Below are positions 1 to 9,433 of a stretch of 64,000 nucleotides of DNA, in pieces. The stretch covers positions 3,100,001-3,164,000 of the forward strand of contig NZ_CP032155.1 in NCBI RefSeq assembly GCF_008329905.1. Direction: 5' to 3'. Within the stretch, counting starts at the first letter, position 1. The number at the start of each line of letters is the position of its first letter. The notes beneath the pieces were generated by a model. The model was given only the letters and a program-made list of their open reading frames with translations. It searched no databases and had not been told where the DNA came from. Source of the stretch: Mycobacterium sp. ELW1. GTDB lineage: Bacteria; Actinomycetota; Actinomycetes; Mycobacteriales; Mycobacteriaceae. A program made the position numbers and the translations under genes.

Positions 1-459
1 GTGTCGTATCCGGCGGAGGGCACGGCCTACAAGGTCACCATGGAGAACGACGGCGTCTCGGCCACGTACACCGGCGGCGACGGCGGGGTGATGGAGTTGT
101 TCGGGGTCCCGGCCCAGGGCCGCTCCGCCGAGGAGATCATCGACGATCTCCTCAAGGACAAGCAGCCCGACGCGACGGTGGCCTATGTGCTGCCCAACAC
201 GACAGTCGGTTATCAGCTCGGATTCGGTGAAGTGCTCGACGTCTACCCGCAGGGCGGCGCCACGGTGTCTCGTACGCGGATCGTCGTGATGGCGGCGGTG
301 AAGAACGATCTTGCGTTGGTGGGTGCGGCCATCGGGCCGTACCGCAAATTCGGACCCGGCAACGGGCCCGGCGTGCCGTCGGGCGCGAATCTGGAACTCG
401 CGCAGGATCTCGGCAAGTACGTCAATAGCTTCCTGTGGAAGGGCGATCCGCCCCGATAA
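1..459 (+). CDS. Unrecognised protein, C-terminal part
   Basis: The frame is open from the first base to a TAA at 457-459, so the gene probably begins left of the window and only its last 152 codons are visible. I do not recognise the family. There is no membrane segment in the visible part. It has a central alternating hydrophobic stretch (about residues 58-110) and ends in a short helix-like tail with ELAQDLGKYVNSFLW. It lies 21 bases before the hydrolase gene on the same strand and could share a transcript with it. The GTG at base 1 may be only an in-frame valine. Confidence 0.6.
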   Translation: MSYPAEGTAYKVTMENDGVSATYTGGDGGVMELFGVPAQGRSAEEIIDDLLKDKQPDATVAYVLPNTTVGYQLGFGEVLDVYPQGGATVSRTRIVVMAAVKNDLALVGAAIGPYRKFGPGNGPGVPSGANLELAQDLGKYVNSFLWKGDPPR

Positions 460-480
460 GGCGTCGTACGCTCAACGGCG

Positions 481-1521
481 ATGCTCGAGAAATCCGAGAT
501 TCGCTTCCTGCCGGTCGGCGAGCGCCGTCTGGCGTACGAAGTGCGCGGCGACGGCCCGCCGCTGGTGGCACCCGCGTGGTGGGTGAGCCACCTCGAACTG
601 GACTGGCAGCACCCCGGCGTGCGGCGGTTCTGGGAAGGTGTCGCGGGCGGCTACACCCTGATCCGCTATGACCGGCTCGGGGTCGGGATGTCGGACCGCG
701 ACGTGCAGCAGGCCGATCTGAGCCTCGACGGCGAGGTCACGATGTTGCGCGCACTGCTCGACGAGCTCGGGCTGGACCGGGTGTCGCTGATCGGCGGTTC
801 GTCGGGCAGCTGTACCGCCACGGCCTTCGCCGCGGCGTTCCCGGACCGGGTGGAGCGCCTGGTGCTGTACGGGTCGTACCCGCACGGTGAGGAACTGACG
901 GCCCCCGGGGTTGGCGACGCGATCGTGGCCGCGGTGCGCGCGCACTGGGGGCTCGGTTCGCGGATGCTCAGCGATATCTTCCTCGGCAGTGCCGAGGCGG
1001 CGGAGCATGAACGTTTCGCGCGGCTGCAGCGCGAGTCGGCGTCCGCCGACACCGCTGCCGAACTGTTGAGCCTGGTCTACCGCTTCGATGTCCGCGCGCA
1101 TCTTCCGCTGGTGCGCCAGCCGGCCACGGTCGTGCATCGGCGTGATGATCGCGCCGTGCCGTACCGGCTCGGACGCGAGGTCGCAGCCGCGATTCCTGGT
1201 GCGACATTCATTCCGCTGCAAGGGCAATCGCATTTTCCCTGGCACGGTGACGTCGAGTCCGTCATCCGGGCCTGCCGCCAGGGGCTGCATCCCGATCAGA
1301 CCGCCGGGCCCGGGGCCGGCCGCCAATCGGTGCTGTTGTCCGAGCGGGAACGCGAGGTTCTCGGTTGTGTCGCACACGGTCTCGGTGATCGCGAGATCGC
1401 CGAGCAGCTCCAGCTGAGCCCGCATACCGTGCACCGGCACGTCGCGAACATCCGCCGCAAACTGGGGGCGACGTCCCGGACGGCCGCGGTCGCGCAGGCA
1501 GCCCGCCTCGGATTGGTCTAG
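481..1521 (+). CDS. Alpha/beta hydrolase fused to LuxR-type DNA-binding domain
   Basis: A 346-residue two-domain protein. Residues 1-270 are an alpha/beta-hydrolase fold: the nucleophile elbow GGSSG places Ser at about 107, an acid is likely in HRRDDRAVP (about 220), and the catalytic His is in GQSHFPW. Residues about 280-340 are a LuxR/GerE helix-turn-helix (LSEREREVLGCVA, then PHTVHRHVANIRRKLG). Proteins of this architecture are known in actinobacteria as regulators whose hydrolase-like domain may sense a small ligand; the ligand is unknown. The stop overlaps the convergent glycosyltransferase stop by 4 bases. A cytoplasmic transcription factor is the likely role. Confidence 0.9.
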   Translation: MLEKSEIRFLPVGERRLAYEVRGDGPPLVAPAWWVSHLELDWQHPGVRRFWEGVAGGYTLIRYDRLGVGMSDRDVQQADLSLDGEVTMLRALLDELGLDRVSLIGGSSGSCTATAFAAAFPDRVERLVLYGSYPHGEELTAPGVGDAIVAAVRAHWGLGSRMLSDIFLGSAEAAEHERFARLQRESASADTAAELLSLVYRFDVRAHLPLVRQPATVVHRRDDRAVPYRLGREVAAAIPGATFIPLQGQSHFPWHGDVESVIRACRQGLHPDQTAGPGAGRQSVLLSEREREVLGCVAHGLGDREIAEQLQLSPHTVHRHVANIRRKLGATSRTAAVAQAARLGLV

Positions 1522-2768
1522 CGTCCCGGCGTTCGCAGCGCCCACTTCTGCAGCAGGCCCTCCACGCGGTCGGCGCCGTGGCGCACCCCGCCGGTGGCCT
1601 CGAATCCGGCTGCCACCGCGGCTGCACCCTCACCCATCGTCATCGCTTCTTCCACGGCCGAGCGCAGGCGCTGCCTGGTGAGCCGCCGGGCCGGCAAACG
1701 CGTCCCGCACCGCGCGATCTCGACCCGGCGCGCCACCTCGAACTGGTCGCGCCCGAACGGCACCACACACACCGGAATTCCCCGGGCCAAAGCCTTTTGC
1801 GTGATCCCCATCCCGCCGTGGGTGATGACGCACACCGTGCGGTCCAGGATCGCCGAGTGCGCGGTGAATCGTGACAGGGTCGCGCCGCGACGTTGCCGCA
1901 CATCGACGTTCCCGCCGCCGGGCAGTGTCGCCACCACGTGCACCGGCAGCCCTTCCAGTGCGTCGATGGCGGTGCCGACGAGTTCGTTGTCGGCCTGGGC
2001 CAGCGACGAGGTTGTCACCAGCACGATGGGGTCGTCGATGTCGTCGAGCCAGGATTCGTCTCCGGTGCGGGGCGGGTCGAACGAGGCCGGACCGATGAGC
2101 TCCACGTTCGGGCCCCAGTCGGTGTGCGGGTACTCGAACGGTTTTCCGGTCGCGATCAGCAGCACGGGTGCCCGCCGCAACAGCTGGCCGGCGCTGCGCA
2201 CTTTCGGCAGTCCCAAACGTCTTCGCACGGGCGATATTTCGGACCTGAACGGTACGTCGAACACCACGCTGGTCACCAGCTGTATGCCGCAGTCACGCAC
2301 GAAGCCGACCGGGCCGGGGCGGGGCGCGACGCCTGCCCCGAACGGAGCGGAGCCGGGGGATCGCAGGTACGGGATGAACGGACTGAGCACCACCCACGGT
2401 TGCGGCATCGTCTCGGCGGCCGATTGGGCTCCCCAGCTGTTGGCGTCGATCAGGCAGATGTCGGGCTCGACATCTCGGACCGCGTCGCGGAAGTCGTCGA
2501 CTTCGTACTGTGCGCACTGGCCCAGCACACGCACGGTGTTGCCTGCCGCACGCAGCACCCCGCCGGCAGCCGGGCCCGCGCTCTGCAGCGCCTCGATCCG
2601 CGGGTCGACGGCCTCGGCGTCAAAACCCAACTGGCGGCACAGGTCCACTCCCGCGGCGAGCGTGCGCACGTGCACCCGATGACCGCGCGACGCGAGCTCG
2701 GTCAGCAACGCGCAGAACGGGAAGAGATGGCCCAGCGCGGGTGCGGTGTAGGCCAGTACTACTGCCAT
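1518..2768 (-). CDS. GT1-family (MGT/UGT-like) glycosyltransferase
   Basis: 416 residues from the ATG at 2768-2766. The open frame extends further upstream, but that part only shadows crtB. The N-terminal acceptor half starts AYTAPALGHLFPF, typical of macrolide-type glycosyltransferases. The C-terminal donor-binding half has the signature THGGMGITQKALARGIP followed by PFGRDQFEVARRVE. It is the last gene of the crtE-crtB group, 38 bases after crtB, so an isoprenoid or carotenoid hydroxyl is the most likely acceptor; that is inference. Myxol- and carotenoid-glycosylating enzymes of this family are known in actinobacteria. Confidence 0.88.
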   Translation of the reverse strand: MAVVLAYTAPALGHLFPFCALLTELASRGHRVHVRTLAAGVDLCRQLGFDAEAVDPRIEALQSAGPAAGGVLRAAGNTVRVLGQCAQYEVDDFRDAVRDVEPDICLIDANSWGAQSAAETMPQPWVVLSPFIPYLRSPGSAPFGAGVAPRPGPVGFVRDCGIQLVTSVVFDVPFRSEISPVRRRLGLPKVRSAGQLLRRAPVLLIATGKPFEYPHTDWGPNVELIGPASFDPPRTGDESWLDDIDDPIVLVTTSSLAQADNELVGTAIDALEGLPVHVVATLPGGGNVDVRQRRGATLSRFTAHSAILDRTVCVITHGGMGITQKALARGIPVCVVPFGRDQFEVARRVEIARCGTRLPARRLTRQRLRSAVEEAMTMGEGAAAVAAGFEATGGVRHGADRVEGLLQKWALRTPGR

Positions 2769-2806
2769 CGCGGCTCGGGCCGGGTCTCGGCGACACGGCA
2801 GCCCAC

Positions 2807-3754
2807 TCAACGGCTCCTGTCTCGGATGCGGGCGGCCCAGGCCCGTCCGAGGCCGGCTCCGGCGACGGCGACCCGCTGCGTGGTTCCCACGGTGGCCCGC
2901 TGGGTGAAGATCTCGAAGTCCAGAGCTTCGATGCGGGACAGGATTTTGGAGTACAAGGTCAGGGCGGTCTCGACACACGGGCGGGAAATCGGTGCCAGCA
3001 TGGCGATTCCCGGCTGCGCCTGCGCGTACACAGCCCGGGTGAGCGCATGTTGTTCCATCAGTGCCGACCGTACCCGCGCATCGGTTCGCCGGTGCGCCTG
3101 ACACCACGACAGCAAATCGCGGTCGACTCCGTGCGCGGCCAGTTCGTCGGCGGGCAGATACACCCGGCCACGAGCAAGGTCTTCGTCGACATCGCGCAGG
3201 AAGTTGGTCAGCTGAAAGGCTTTTCCCAGCGCCGCGGCATAGGGCGCGGCTTCCTCGCGCGGCACGACGGTGCCCAGCACCGGCAACGTCTGGAAGCCGA
3301 TGACTTCGGCTGAGCCGTACATGTAGCGCTCCAGGGCGCTGCGATCCGGATAGTCGGTGACGGTGAGGTCCATCCGCATCGAGGCCAAGAAGTCGTCGAA
3401 CAGCTCCCAGCCGATGGCGTATCGCCGTGCCGTGTCGACCACTGCCGCCAGGATCGGGTCGTCGTCGCACGGTTCGTGGTCGACCAGACCGGTGAACAGC
3501 TTGTTCGACAGTGCGGTGAGCTCCGAGGTGCGCTGGTCCGGACTCAGGCCGGTGTCGCGATCGTCGAGAATGTCGTCGGCACGACGAGCGAAGGCGTACA
3601 GCGCGTGCACCGCCGGGCGCTGGTAGGGCGCCAGCAGCCGGGTGGCCAGGAAAAAGGTCTTACCGTGCCGGGCGTTGAGCACGCGGCACTGCCGGTAGGC
3701 CTCCCGCAGTGCGGGCTGGTGCACACCGGCGGCGTCGAGTTCGGACCCGATCAT
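2807..3754 (-). CDS. crtB: Phytoene/squalene synthase family protein (CrtB-like)
   Basis: 315 residues. Both Mg-pyrophosphate motifs are intact: RRADDILDD near residue 60 and NFLRDVDEDLARGRVYLP near residue 183, matching phytoene synthases that condense two geranylgeranyl diphosphates head to head. Length is normal for the family. It starts 36 bases after the crtE stop on the same strand, so the two are probably one operon supplying GGPP directly. No phytoene desaturase or lycopene cyclase is next to it, so the end product cannot be named; squalene or dehydrosqualene synthase activity is a less likely alternative. Confidence 0.92.
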   Translation of the reverse strand: MIGSELDAAGVHQPALREAYRQCRVLNARHGKTFFLATRLLAPYQRPAVHALYAFARRADDILDDRDTGLSPDQRTSELTALSNKLFTGLVDHEPCDDDPILAAVVDTARRYAIGWELFDDFLASMRMDLTVTDYPDRSALERYMYGSAEVIGFQTLPVLGTVVPREEAAPYAAALGKAFQLTNFLRDVDEDLARGRVYLPADELAAHGVDRDLLSWCQAHRRTDARVRSALMEQHALTRAVYAQAQPGIAMLAPISRPCVETALTLYSKILSRIEALDFEIFTQRATVGTTQRVAVAGAGLGRAWAARIRDRSR

Positions 3755-3790
3755 GGGTGTCTCACCGCGGCTTCGGTCGGTCGTCGTACA

Positions 3791-4906
3791 TCAGGCCACC
3801 CGCACCGTGCACGCGTGCGCCATACCGGTCAGTGCGCTACGCGGCTGTTCCGGAATCTGAACGCCGTCAAGCAGATTCAGCGCCCGGGTGCGCAACTGGA
3901 GAATCCGCTCCTCCACCCACTGCACCGCGCCGCTGGCATGCACCAGTGCGCGCCAGCGCTCTACGGCGTCGTCGTCGAGTTCGGGGAGAGCCCGCAGCTC
4001 CTCGAGCTGCGAGCGCACCCGCGGGTCGGCCAGCTCGTGGGCTGCCACCAGCACACTGGTTGCTTTGTGGGATTCCATGTCGGTGCACGCCGATTTCCCG
4101 GTCACCTCGGGTGATCCGAAGACTCCCAGCACGTCGTCGCGCAGCTGAAAGGCTTCGCCGACGGCCGCGCCGTATCCCGACAGCGCGTCCAGGACCGCGG
4201 CGTCACACCCGGCCATCTCCGCGCCGAGCTCCAGGGGTCGCCGCACGGTGTAGTTCCCCGACTTGCGGCGCAGCATGTCGAGCACGGCGTCCAGCGTCGG
4301 TAGGCCGCCGGAACCGCCCACCAGGTCCGCGAACTGGCCGACGGCCAGCTCGACGCGCATGTCGTCGTAGCGCGGCCACACCCTGGCCAGGGCGTCGGCT
4401 TCGACGCCGCTGCGCCGCAGCATCTGCTCGGCCCACACCAGGCACAGGTCGGCCAGCAGGGTCGCCGCCGACTCGCCGAACCGGTCCGCGGGCCCGCCGA
4501 GGGAGCGGTCGCGATGCCATTGCCGCAATCGCACGTGCACCGACGGCTTGGCACGGCGCATCACCGAACCGTCCATCACGTCATCCTGGATGAGCGCGAA
4601 AGCGTGGAGCAACTCCAGGCTGGCCGACGCCCGCAGGGCCGCCTCGCTGGCCTCGGCACCCGACAACCAGCCCAGGTACATGAACGTCGAGCGCAGGTAC
4701 TTGCCGCCGTCCACGAAGTCGGCCAGCACCTCACCGGCGATGTCGACCCCCGAGTGCGCCAGCCGGGGCACACACTCGGCCCGCACGAAGTCACCCACGT
4801 GGGCGCGTGCCGCCGCGCGCACGTCGTCGAGCAAGCGGGTCGACTCGGGCGAAAGCGAACTGGTGGCTGTCTGCTGCGCGCCCGGTGACCCGACGACGTG
4901 CGTCAT
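3791..4906 (-). CDS. crtE: Polyprenyl synthetase, probable GGPP synthase (CrtE/IdsA-like)
   Basis: 371 residues from the ATG at 4906. An in-frame start at 5020 would overlap the MmpL gene by 23 bases and adds a poorly structured leader, so I prefer the shorter form. The first aspartate-rich motif is QDDVMDGS in the 'DDxxD' form; the second is RDDVLGVFG, with GKS after it. It should elongate allylic diphosphates with IPP to geranylgeranyl diphosphate, the substrate of the adjacent CrtB. Chain length cannot be proved by eye. It lies between MmpL and CrtB in one minus-strand run. Confidence 0.9.
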   Translation of the reverse strand: MTHVVGSPGAQQTATSSLSPESTRLLDDVRAAARAHVGDFVRAECVPRLAHSGVDIAGEVLADFVDGGKYLRSTFMYLGWLSGAEASEAALRASASLELLHAFALIQDDVMDGSVMRRAKPSVHVRLRQWHRDRSLGGPADRFGESAATLLADLCLVWAEQMLRRSGVEADALARVWPRYDDMRVELAVGQFADLVGGSGGLPTLDAVLDMLRRKSGNYTVRRPLELGAEMAGCDAAVLDALSGYGAAVGEAFQLRDDVLGVFGSPEVTGKSACTDMESHKATSVLVAAHELADPRVRSQLEELRALPELDDDAVERWRALVHASGAVQWVEERILQLRTRALNLLDGVQIPEQPRSALTGMAHACTVRVA

Positions 4907-4997
4907 CAGTGGTGTCCCGGCTCTGTCACCGCTGGTCAACGGCCCAATCCTTTCCTGGGGCAACGATGGCCCTTCCTCGGACAAACGATGGCATCCA

Positions 4998-7244
4998 TCA
5001 TTCGGAGTCGACGCCGCCATGGATGGGTTCTTTTTTCACCGGGGCGGCCGGCGGCGTCGGATGACCGGTCAGACGGGCATGCCAGCGGGCGATCGGGGCC
5101 GGTGCCCACCAGTTGTGCCGGCCCAGCAAGTGCATGAACGCGGGCAGAAGCATCATCCGTACCACCGTGGCATCGAGGACGATCGCCAAGGTCAGACCCA
5201 CCCCGAACATGCGCATGAAGGACACCTTCGCCGCGAACAGCGCGCCGAAGGAGATCGTCATGATCGCGGCGGCGGCAGTGACCACCCGGCCGGTGTGGGC
5301 AAGACCCTGCGCCACGGCTTCGTCATTGGCGAGCCGAGATCGATCGCTGGCCAGCCAGAACTCACGGATGCGCGCGACGATGAAGACCTCGTAGTCCATC
5401 GACAGCCCGAACGCGATGCAGAACAGCAGGATCGGCATATTGGCGACCAGCGTCCCGGTGACCGTCGTGCCCAGCGCACCGAGATGGCCCTCCTGAAACA
5501 CCCAGACCAGCGCCCCGAACGACGCGGTCAGCGACAGCAGCGTCAGGATCAGTGACTTGACCGGCAGCACCACACTGCCGGTCAAAACGAACATCACCGC
5601 GAACATGACCGCGGCGATGATGCCCAGCACCACCGGCAGCCTCGAGGTGATCGCGGCCACGCTGTCCTGGCCGACCTGCGTCGCACCGGTCAACCAGATG
5701 TCCCGGCCGCCGGGGCCGGGGACCGCCTCGACGCCGCGGAGTGTGTCGACCGCGGCGGGGGAGAAGGCCGGCTCGGTGGTGCTGACCGTCAGGAAGGCCG
5801 AGCCGTCGCGCACGGCTGCCATGCCCGCAGGGGGACCGGCGCGCACTCCGGCGGCGAACACAGCGGTGGGCGTGCTCACCTCGGCGACACCGGGAACCTG
5901 CGATACCGCCATCGCGTAGGTGTCGATGTCCTGGCTCGACAGCCCCGCGGCGTCGGGCACCACGACCTTGATCGCGCCTTCGGCGTTCTCGGTGAAATCG
6001 GAGCGCAGCATGTCACCCACCCGATGAGCCGACGCCGAACTCGGCAGCACCCGTTCGTCGGGCAGACCCCACCGGACCCCCAGGAAGGGCAGGCACAGGG
6101 TCAGCAAGGCGGTCGAGCCCAGCACTGCGACGATCCCGGCGCGTCGGGTCATCAACACCGTTGTGCGATACCAGAATCGGTCGTCAGATCGCCGGTGTCT
6201 GCCGCCGGCGTCCCGTGCGGTCAGCCGGCTGCCCAGCAGGACGATCGCCGCCGGCGTGATCACCATGGCGGCAAGAGAACACAGCGCCACCGTCGCAACG
6301 CCGGCATAGGCGAACGACTTGAGGAAGTACAGCGGAAACACCGCCAGCGCGGCCATCGACATCGCCACGGTGAGCGCGGAGAACAGAACCGTTCGCCCCG
6401 CCGTCGCCATCGTGGCGAGCAGGGCGGCGTCCGGTTGCGCGCCGGCGCCGATCTCGTCGCGGTAGCGGCTGAGGATCAGCAGGGTGTAGTCCACCGCCAA
6501 GGCCAGGCCCAGCGCCGCGCTGAGGCTCAGAGCGAAGACCGACACATCGGTGATCGATGCGATCGCGCGGAGCAATGCCAGCGAACCCACGATCGAGAAC
6601 GTGCCGACCGAGATCGGCAGCAGCGCGGCCCACACACCTCGGAAGACCCAGATCAGCACCACAAACGTCAGGGGTATCGCGATCGACTCCATGACCACCA
6701 CGTCGCGCTGGGTCTGGGAATTGATCTGCGAGAAGACCATCGCCGAGCCGCCCGCCATGACGTCGATCTGGGGGTACTTGCCGTCCAGGCTGGCCGCGAC
6801 GGCGTCGGCCAGGCGCTGCGCATGCCCGGGTGCGGCGTCCTCGCCGCCGCGAAGACCCACCACAACCAGGCCGGAGCGGCCATCCGTGCTGATCAGCGAC
6901 CCCGATACCGCCGCAGGCGCCGTCCAGGGGGAGGCCACCGCGGTGACGGAAGGGTCCTTGCTCGCACGATCGGCGATGGCCGTCCCGACGGCGCGGGCTG
7001 CCGCGCTCTGAGCGTTCTGCGGGTCGGTGACGGTGAAGACGAGTTGCATGTCGCCCTGGCCGAACGTGTCGGTCAGAATGCGCGTTGCCTGCGCGGATTC
7101 GGCATCGGGATCGACGAAGCCGCCCGCCTTCAGGTTGCCTGCCGCCGAGGCGCCGAACAGACCCGCCGCGATCATCACGAACACCGCGCACGCCACGATC
7201 CGACCTGGTGCTGCCAGAGCCAGCAAGGTCATCCGGTGCAGCAC
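4998..7244 (-). CDS. MmpL-family RND transporter
   Basis: 748 residues, inner-membrane protein with two repeats of one membrane helix, a periplasmic domain and five or six helices. Each repeat carries the typical helix-4 signature: LGLALAVDYTLLILSRYRDE in the first and FGLSMDYEVFIVARIREF in the second, containing the Asp-Tyr pairs used for proton relay in MmpL proteins. It is the first gene of a minus-strand run with crtE, crtB and a glycosyltransferase, so a glycosylated isoprenoid is a possible substrate (inference). MmpL neighbours of carotenoid genes are known in mycobacteria. The 232-base gap to the divergent F420 gene should hold its promoter. Confidence 0.93.
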   Translation of the reverse strand: MLHRMTLLALAAPGRIVACAVFVMIAAGLFGASAAGNLKAGGFVDPDAESAQATRILTDTFGQGDMQLVFTVTDPQNAQSAAARAVGTAIADRASKDPSVTAVASPWTAPAAVSGSLISTDGRSGLVVVGLRGGEDAAPGHAQRLADAVAASLDGKYPQIDVMAGGSAMVFSQINSQTQRDVVVMESIAIPLTFVVLIWVFRGVWAALLPISVGTFSIVGSLALLRAIASITDVSVFALSLSAALGLALAVDYTLLILSRYRDEIGAGAQPDAALLATMATAGRTVLFSALTVAMSMAALAVFPLYFLKSFAYAGVATVALCSLAAMVITPAAIVLLGSRLTARDAGGRHRRSDDRFWYRTTVLMTRRAGIVAVLGSTALLTLCLPFLGVRWGLPDERVLPSSASAHRVGDMLRSDFTENAEGAIKVVVPDAAGLSSQDIDTYAMAVSQVPGVAEVSTPTAVFAAGVRAGPPAGMAAVRDGSAFLTVSTTEPAFSPAAVDTLRGVEAVPGPGGRDIWLTGATQVGQDSVAAITSRLPVVLGIIAAVMFAVMFVLTGSVVLPVKSLILTLLSLTASFGALVWVFQEGHLGALGTTVTGTLVANMPILLFCIAFGLSMDYEVFIVARIREFWLASDRSRLANDEAVAQGLAHTGRVVTAAAAIMTISFGALFAAKVSFMRMFGVGLTLAIVLDATVVRMMLLPAFMHLLGRHNWWAPAPIARWHARLTGHPTPPAAPVKKEPIHGGVDSE

Positions 7245-7476
7245 AGCGGCTTACCTCGCTTCCCGACCGAAGGCGACCATGTACCGACCAGCTTGTGGAA
7301 GATCGACAACCCGGGGAACCGAACTGACGTGTTCGTCACCGAGATGTCACGGTTGGCCGACCCCGGTCAGCCGTGCTTGATGTGGGGCGCCCGGGTGCAG
7401 CAGAGTGAGGTACGGATCGGGTCGATCAGCAGGCCGGCGCGATGACGGACAGTGACGCGACAGGAGCGTGTTGGTG

Positions 7477-8400
7477 ATGCAGGTAAGCATGTTCGGGCAA
7501 CTCAGCGGATCGGGCAGCGAGTCACCGATCGACGCGACGATCGCCAACCTGGCAATGTTGCGCGACGAAGGCTTCAAGCGGGTGTGGATGAGCCAATTGC
7601 CCTACGAGCCAGATCTTTTCGAGGTACTCGCGATCGCCCTGCATGAGGTCGACACCATCGAAGTGGCGAGCGGGGTGGTGCCGATCCAGAACCTGCATCC
7701 GATGCTCATGGCGCAGCGCGCCCTCACCCTGAGTCTCGCCTCGGGCGGCCGATTCACGTTGGGGCTGGGGATGACCCATCAAGCGGTCACCGAAGGGATG
7801 TGGGGGATCCCGTGGGACAAGCCGGTACGCCGACTCAACGAATACCTCGACGGGCTGTTGCCCCTGCTGGCCGGCGAGGCCGCCGACGCGGCAGGGGAGA
7901 CGGTGACCACCCGCGGCGCTCTGATGATCTCCGGAGCACCTCGGCCCGAGGTCTACATCGCAGCCCTCGGTCCGCAGCTGTTGAAGATCGCCGGCCGGCG
8001 GACTTCGGGAACCTGCACGTGGATGACAGGTCCGAAGACACTGGCCGAGCATGTCGGACCGGCATTGCGTGAGGCCGCGGAGGGCGCCGGGCGAAGCGAC
8101 GCGGTCCGGGTCGCCGCGTCGCTTCCGATCAGCGTCACAGACGACGTCGACGCGGCCCGCGCGCAGGCGGCCGAACAGTTCGCCGTCTACGGTCACCTGC
8201 CGTCGTACCGCGCGATGCTCGACCGCGAGGGCTATGCCGGCCCGCAGGATGCCGCCATCATCGGGGACGAGGAGACGGTGCGTGGCCGGCTCGACGAACT
8301 GGCGGCGGCCGGTGTCGACGAGTACGTCGCCGCGACCTTCGATCCGTCACCGGAGGGCCGGGCCCGCACTCGGGCCCTGTTGCGCGCCTACGACGCGTAG
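7477..8400 (+). CDS. F420-dependent LLM-class oxidoreductase
   Basis: 307 residues, luciferase-like monooxygenase fold using coenzyme F420. The core carries SLASGGRFTLGLGMTHQ near residue 90 and a family-typical C-terminus with GDEETVRGRLDELAAAGVDEYV. It resembles the mycobacterial TIGR03564 group of unknown substrate. Start choice: CAGGAG at 7461-7466 lies 10 bases before the ATG at 7477; the GTG codons at 7468 and 7474 are in frame but closer. It is monocistronic, followed by a hairpin at 8407-8428. Confidence 0.9.
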   Translation: MQVSMFGQLSGSGSESPIDATIANLAMLRDEGFKRVWMSQLPYEPDLFEVLAIALHEVDTIEVASGVVPIQNLHPMLMAQRALTLSLASGGRFTLGLGMTHQAVTEGMWGIPWDKPVRRLNEYLDGLLPLLAGEAADAAGETVTTRGALMISGAPRPEVYIAALGPQLLKIAGRRTSGTCTWMTGPKTLAEHVGPALREAAEGAGRSDAVRVAASLPISVTDDVDAARAQAAEQFAVYGHLPSYRAMLDREGYAGPQDAAIIGDEETVRGRLDELAAAGVDEYVAATFDPSPEGRARTRALLRAYDA

Positions 8401-8406
8401 GCCATC

Positions 8407-8428
8407 ACTCCGGAATCCGCCCCGGAGT
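8407..8428 (+). terminator. Hairpin after the F420 oxidoreductase gene
   Basis: Perfect 7-base arms ACTCCGG and CCGGAGT with an 8-base loop, starting 6 bases after the stop codon. There is no T-tract, which is common for mycobacterial terminators, so activity is only suggested by position. Confidence 0.4.
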
Positions 8429-8592
8429 CCGCGGGCGGCGTTGAGCCGCAATGCCAACGCCCGGCACGGCGCCGGCCATCCCGGTGAGCCGGTTTTGTCC
8501 CGGTGAGATAGATCACTTGACATCGGTGGAATCGCAGGTAGGGGATCCCCGCTTGTAGCAGGCAGAAGCCGCTCGAGGATGGGGACGATCTG

Positions 8593-9366
8593 ATGAATAC
8601 ACCACTGGCCCGCACGGTGAACGCCACCAAGGCCGGCGCTCTCACCGCTGTCGCGTTGTTCGCAGTCGTCGCCGGTCTGGTGGCGGGCCCCGCCGCAACC
8701 GCGAACGCCGCCGAAGACTCGTGCGCCGCAGTCGAGGTCGTCTTTGCGCGCGGGACGTTCGAGGCGCCCGGCGTGGGCGCCACCGGCCAGGCGTTCGTCG
8801 ACGCGTTGAGCGCGCGGTTGCCGGGTAGGACGGTCGAGGCGTATGGCGTGAACTATCCCGCGTCGCTGAACTTCGGTCAGGCAGTCGACGGTGTCGCGGA
8901 TGCGGCCAACAAGATTCAGTCGGTCGCGACGGAATGCCCGTCGACCAAGATCGTGCTGGGCGGCTACTCACAGGGTGCTGCGGTCGCGGGCTACACGACG
9001 TCGAGCACGGTTCCGGCCGGAATCACGTTGCCCGCCAGCATCTCCGGACCGCTGCCGGCATCCGTCGCATCCCATGTGGCAGCGGTGGCGCTGTTCGGCA
9101 CCCCCGACGACTGGTTCCTGGGCCTGGCCGACCGCAACGCGCCCCCGATCTCGATCGGCGGTGCCTACGCCGGCAAGACCGTTCAGCTGTGCGCCACCGG
9201 CGACCCGGTCTGCTACCCGGGTGGGCTGGACCGCAGCGCCCACAGTTCCTACAAGAGCAACGGGATGGCCGATCAGGCAGCTGACTTCGTGGTGAGCAAG
9301 CTCGGCGGCCCCGCTCCGGCGGCCACGCTGGTTCAGACCGCGGCGCAGGTCGACGCAGCCAACTGA
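8593..9366 (+). CDS. Secreted cutinase-family esterase
   Basis: 257 residues. A Sec signal peptide (hydrophobic core about residues 15-35, cleavage near AATANA) precedes the mature enzyme. The serine hydrolase triad is visible: Ser in GGYSQGAAV (about 120), Asp in CATGDPVCYPGG and His in DRSAHSSYKSNG. Cysteines around EDSCAAVEV, ATECPS, QLCATGD and PVCY fit the two disulfides of the family. Mycobacterial homologues (Culp proteins) hydrolyse esters and lipids at the cell surface. It stands alone and converges with the NDH-2 gene. Confidence 0.94.
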   Translation: MNTPLARTVNATKAGALTAVALFAVVAGLVAGPAATANAAEDSCAAVEVVFARGTFEAPGVGATGQAFVDALSARLPGRTVEAYGVNYPASLNFGQAVDGVADAANKIQSVATECPSTKIVLGGYSQGAAVAGYTTSSTVPAGITLPASISGPLPASVASHVAAVALFGTPDDWFLGLADRNAPPISIGGAYAGKTVQLCATGDPVCYPGGLDRSAHSSYKSNGMADQAADFVVSKLGGPAPAATLVQTAAQVDAAN

Positions 9367-9375
9367 CCCTTTTCC

Positions 9376-9420
9376 CCGACGGCCGGATGTCAGTTCGAGA
9401 GGACTGCGTCCGGCCGTCGG
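9376..9420. terminator. Bidirectional hairpin between convergent genes
   Basis: A perfect 12-base inverted repeat (CCGACGGCCGGA and TCCGGCCGTCGG) with a 21-base loop sits 9 bases after the cutinase stop and 13 bases beyond the end of the converging NDH-2 gene. Placement and stem strength suit a shared terminator. Confidence 0.55.
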
Positions 9421-9433
9421 CGTGCTCCGCCGT

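Noticed and set aside
472..1545. Long minus-strand frame opposite the hydrolase-LuxR gene
   Set aside because: Mirror frame of a well-supported gene in GC-rich DNA; no domain content.
2768..3470. Upstream extension of the glycosyltransferase frame
   Set aside because: It overlaps crtB on the same strand and has no similarity to glycosyltransferases; the ATG at 2768 begins the real protein.
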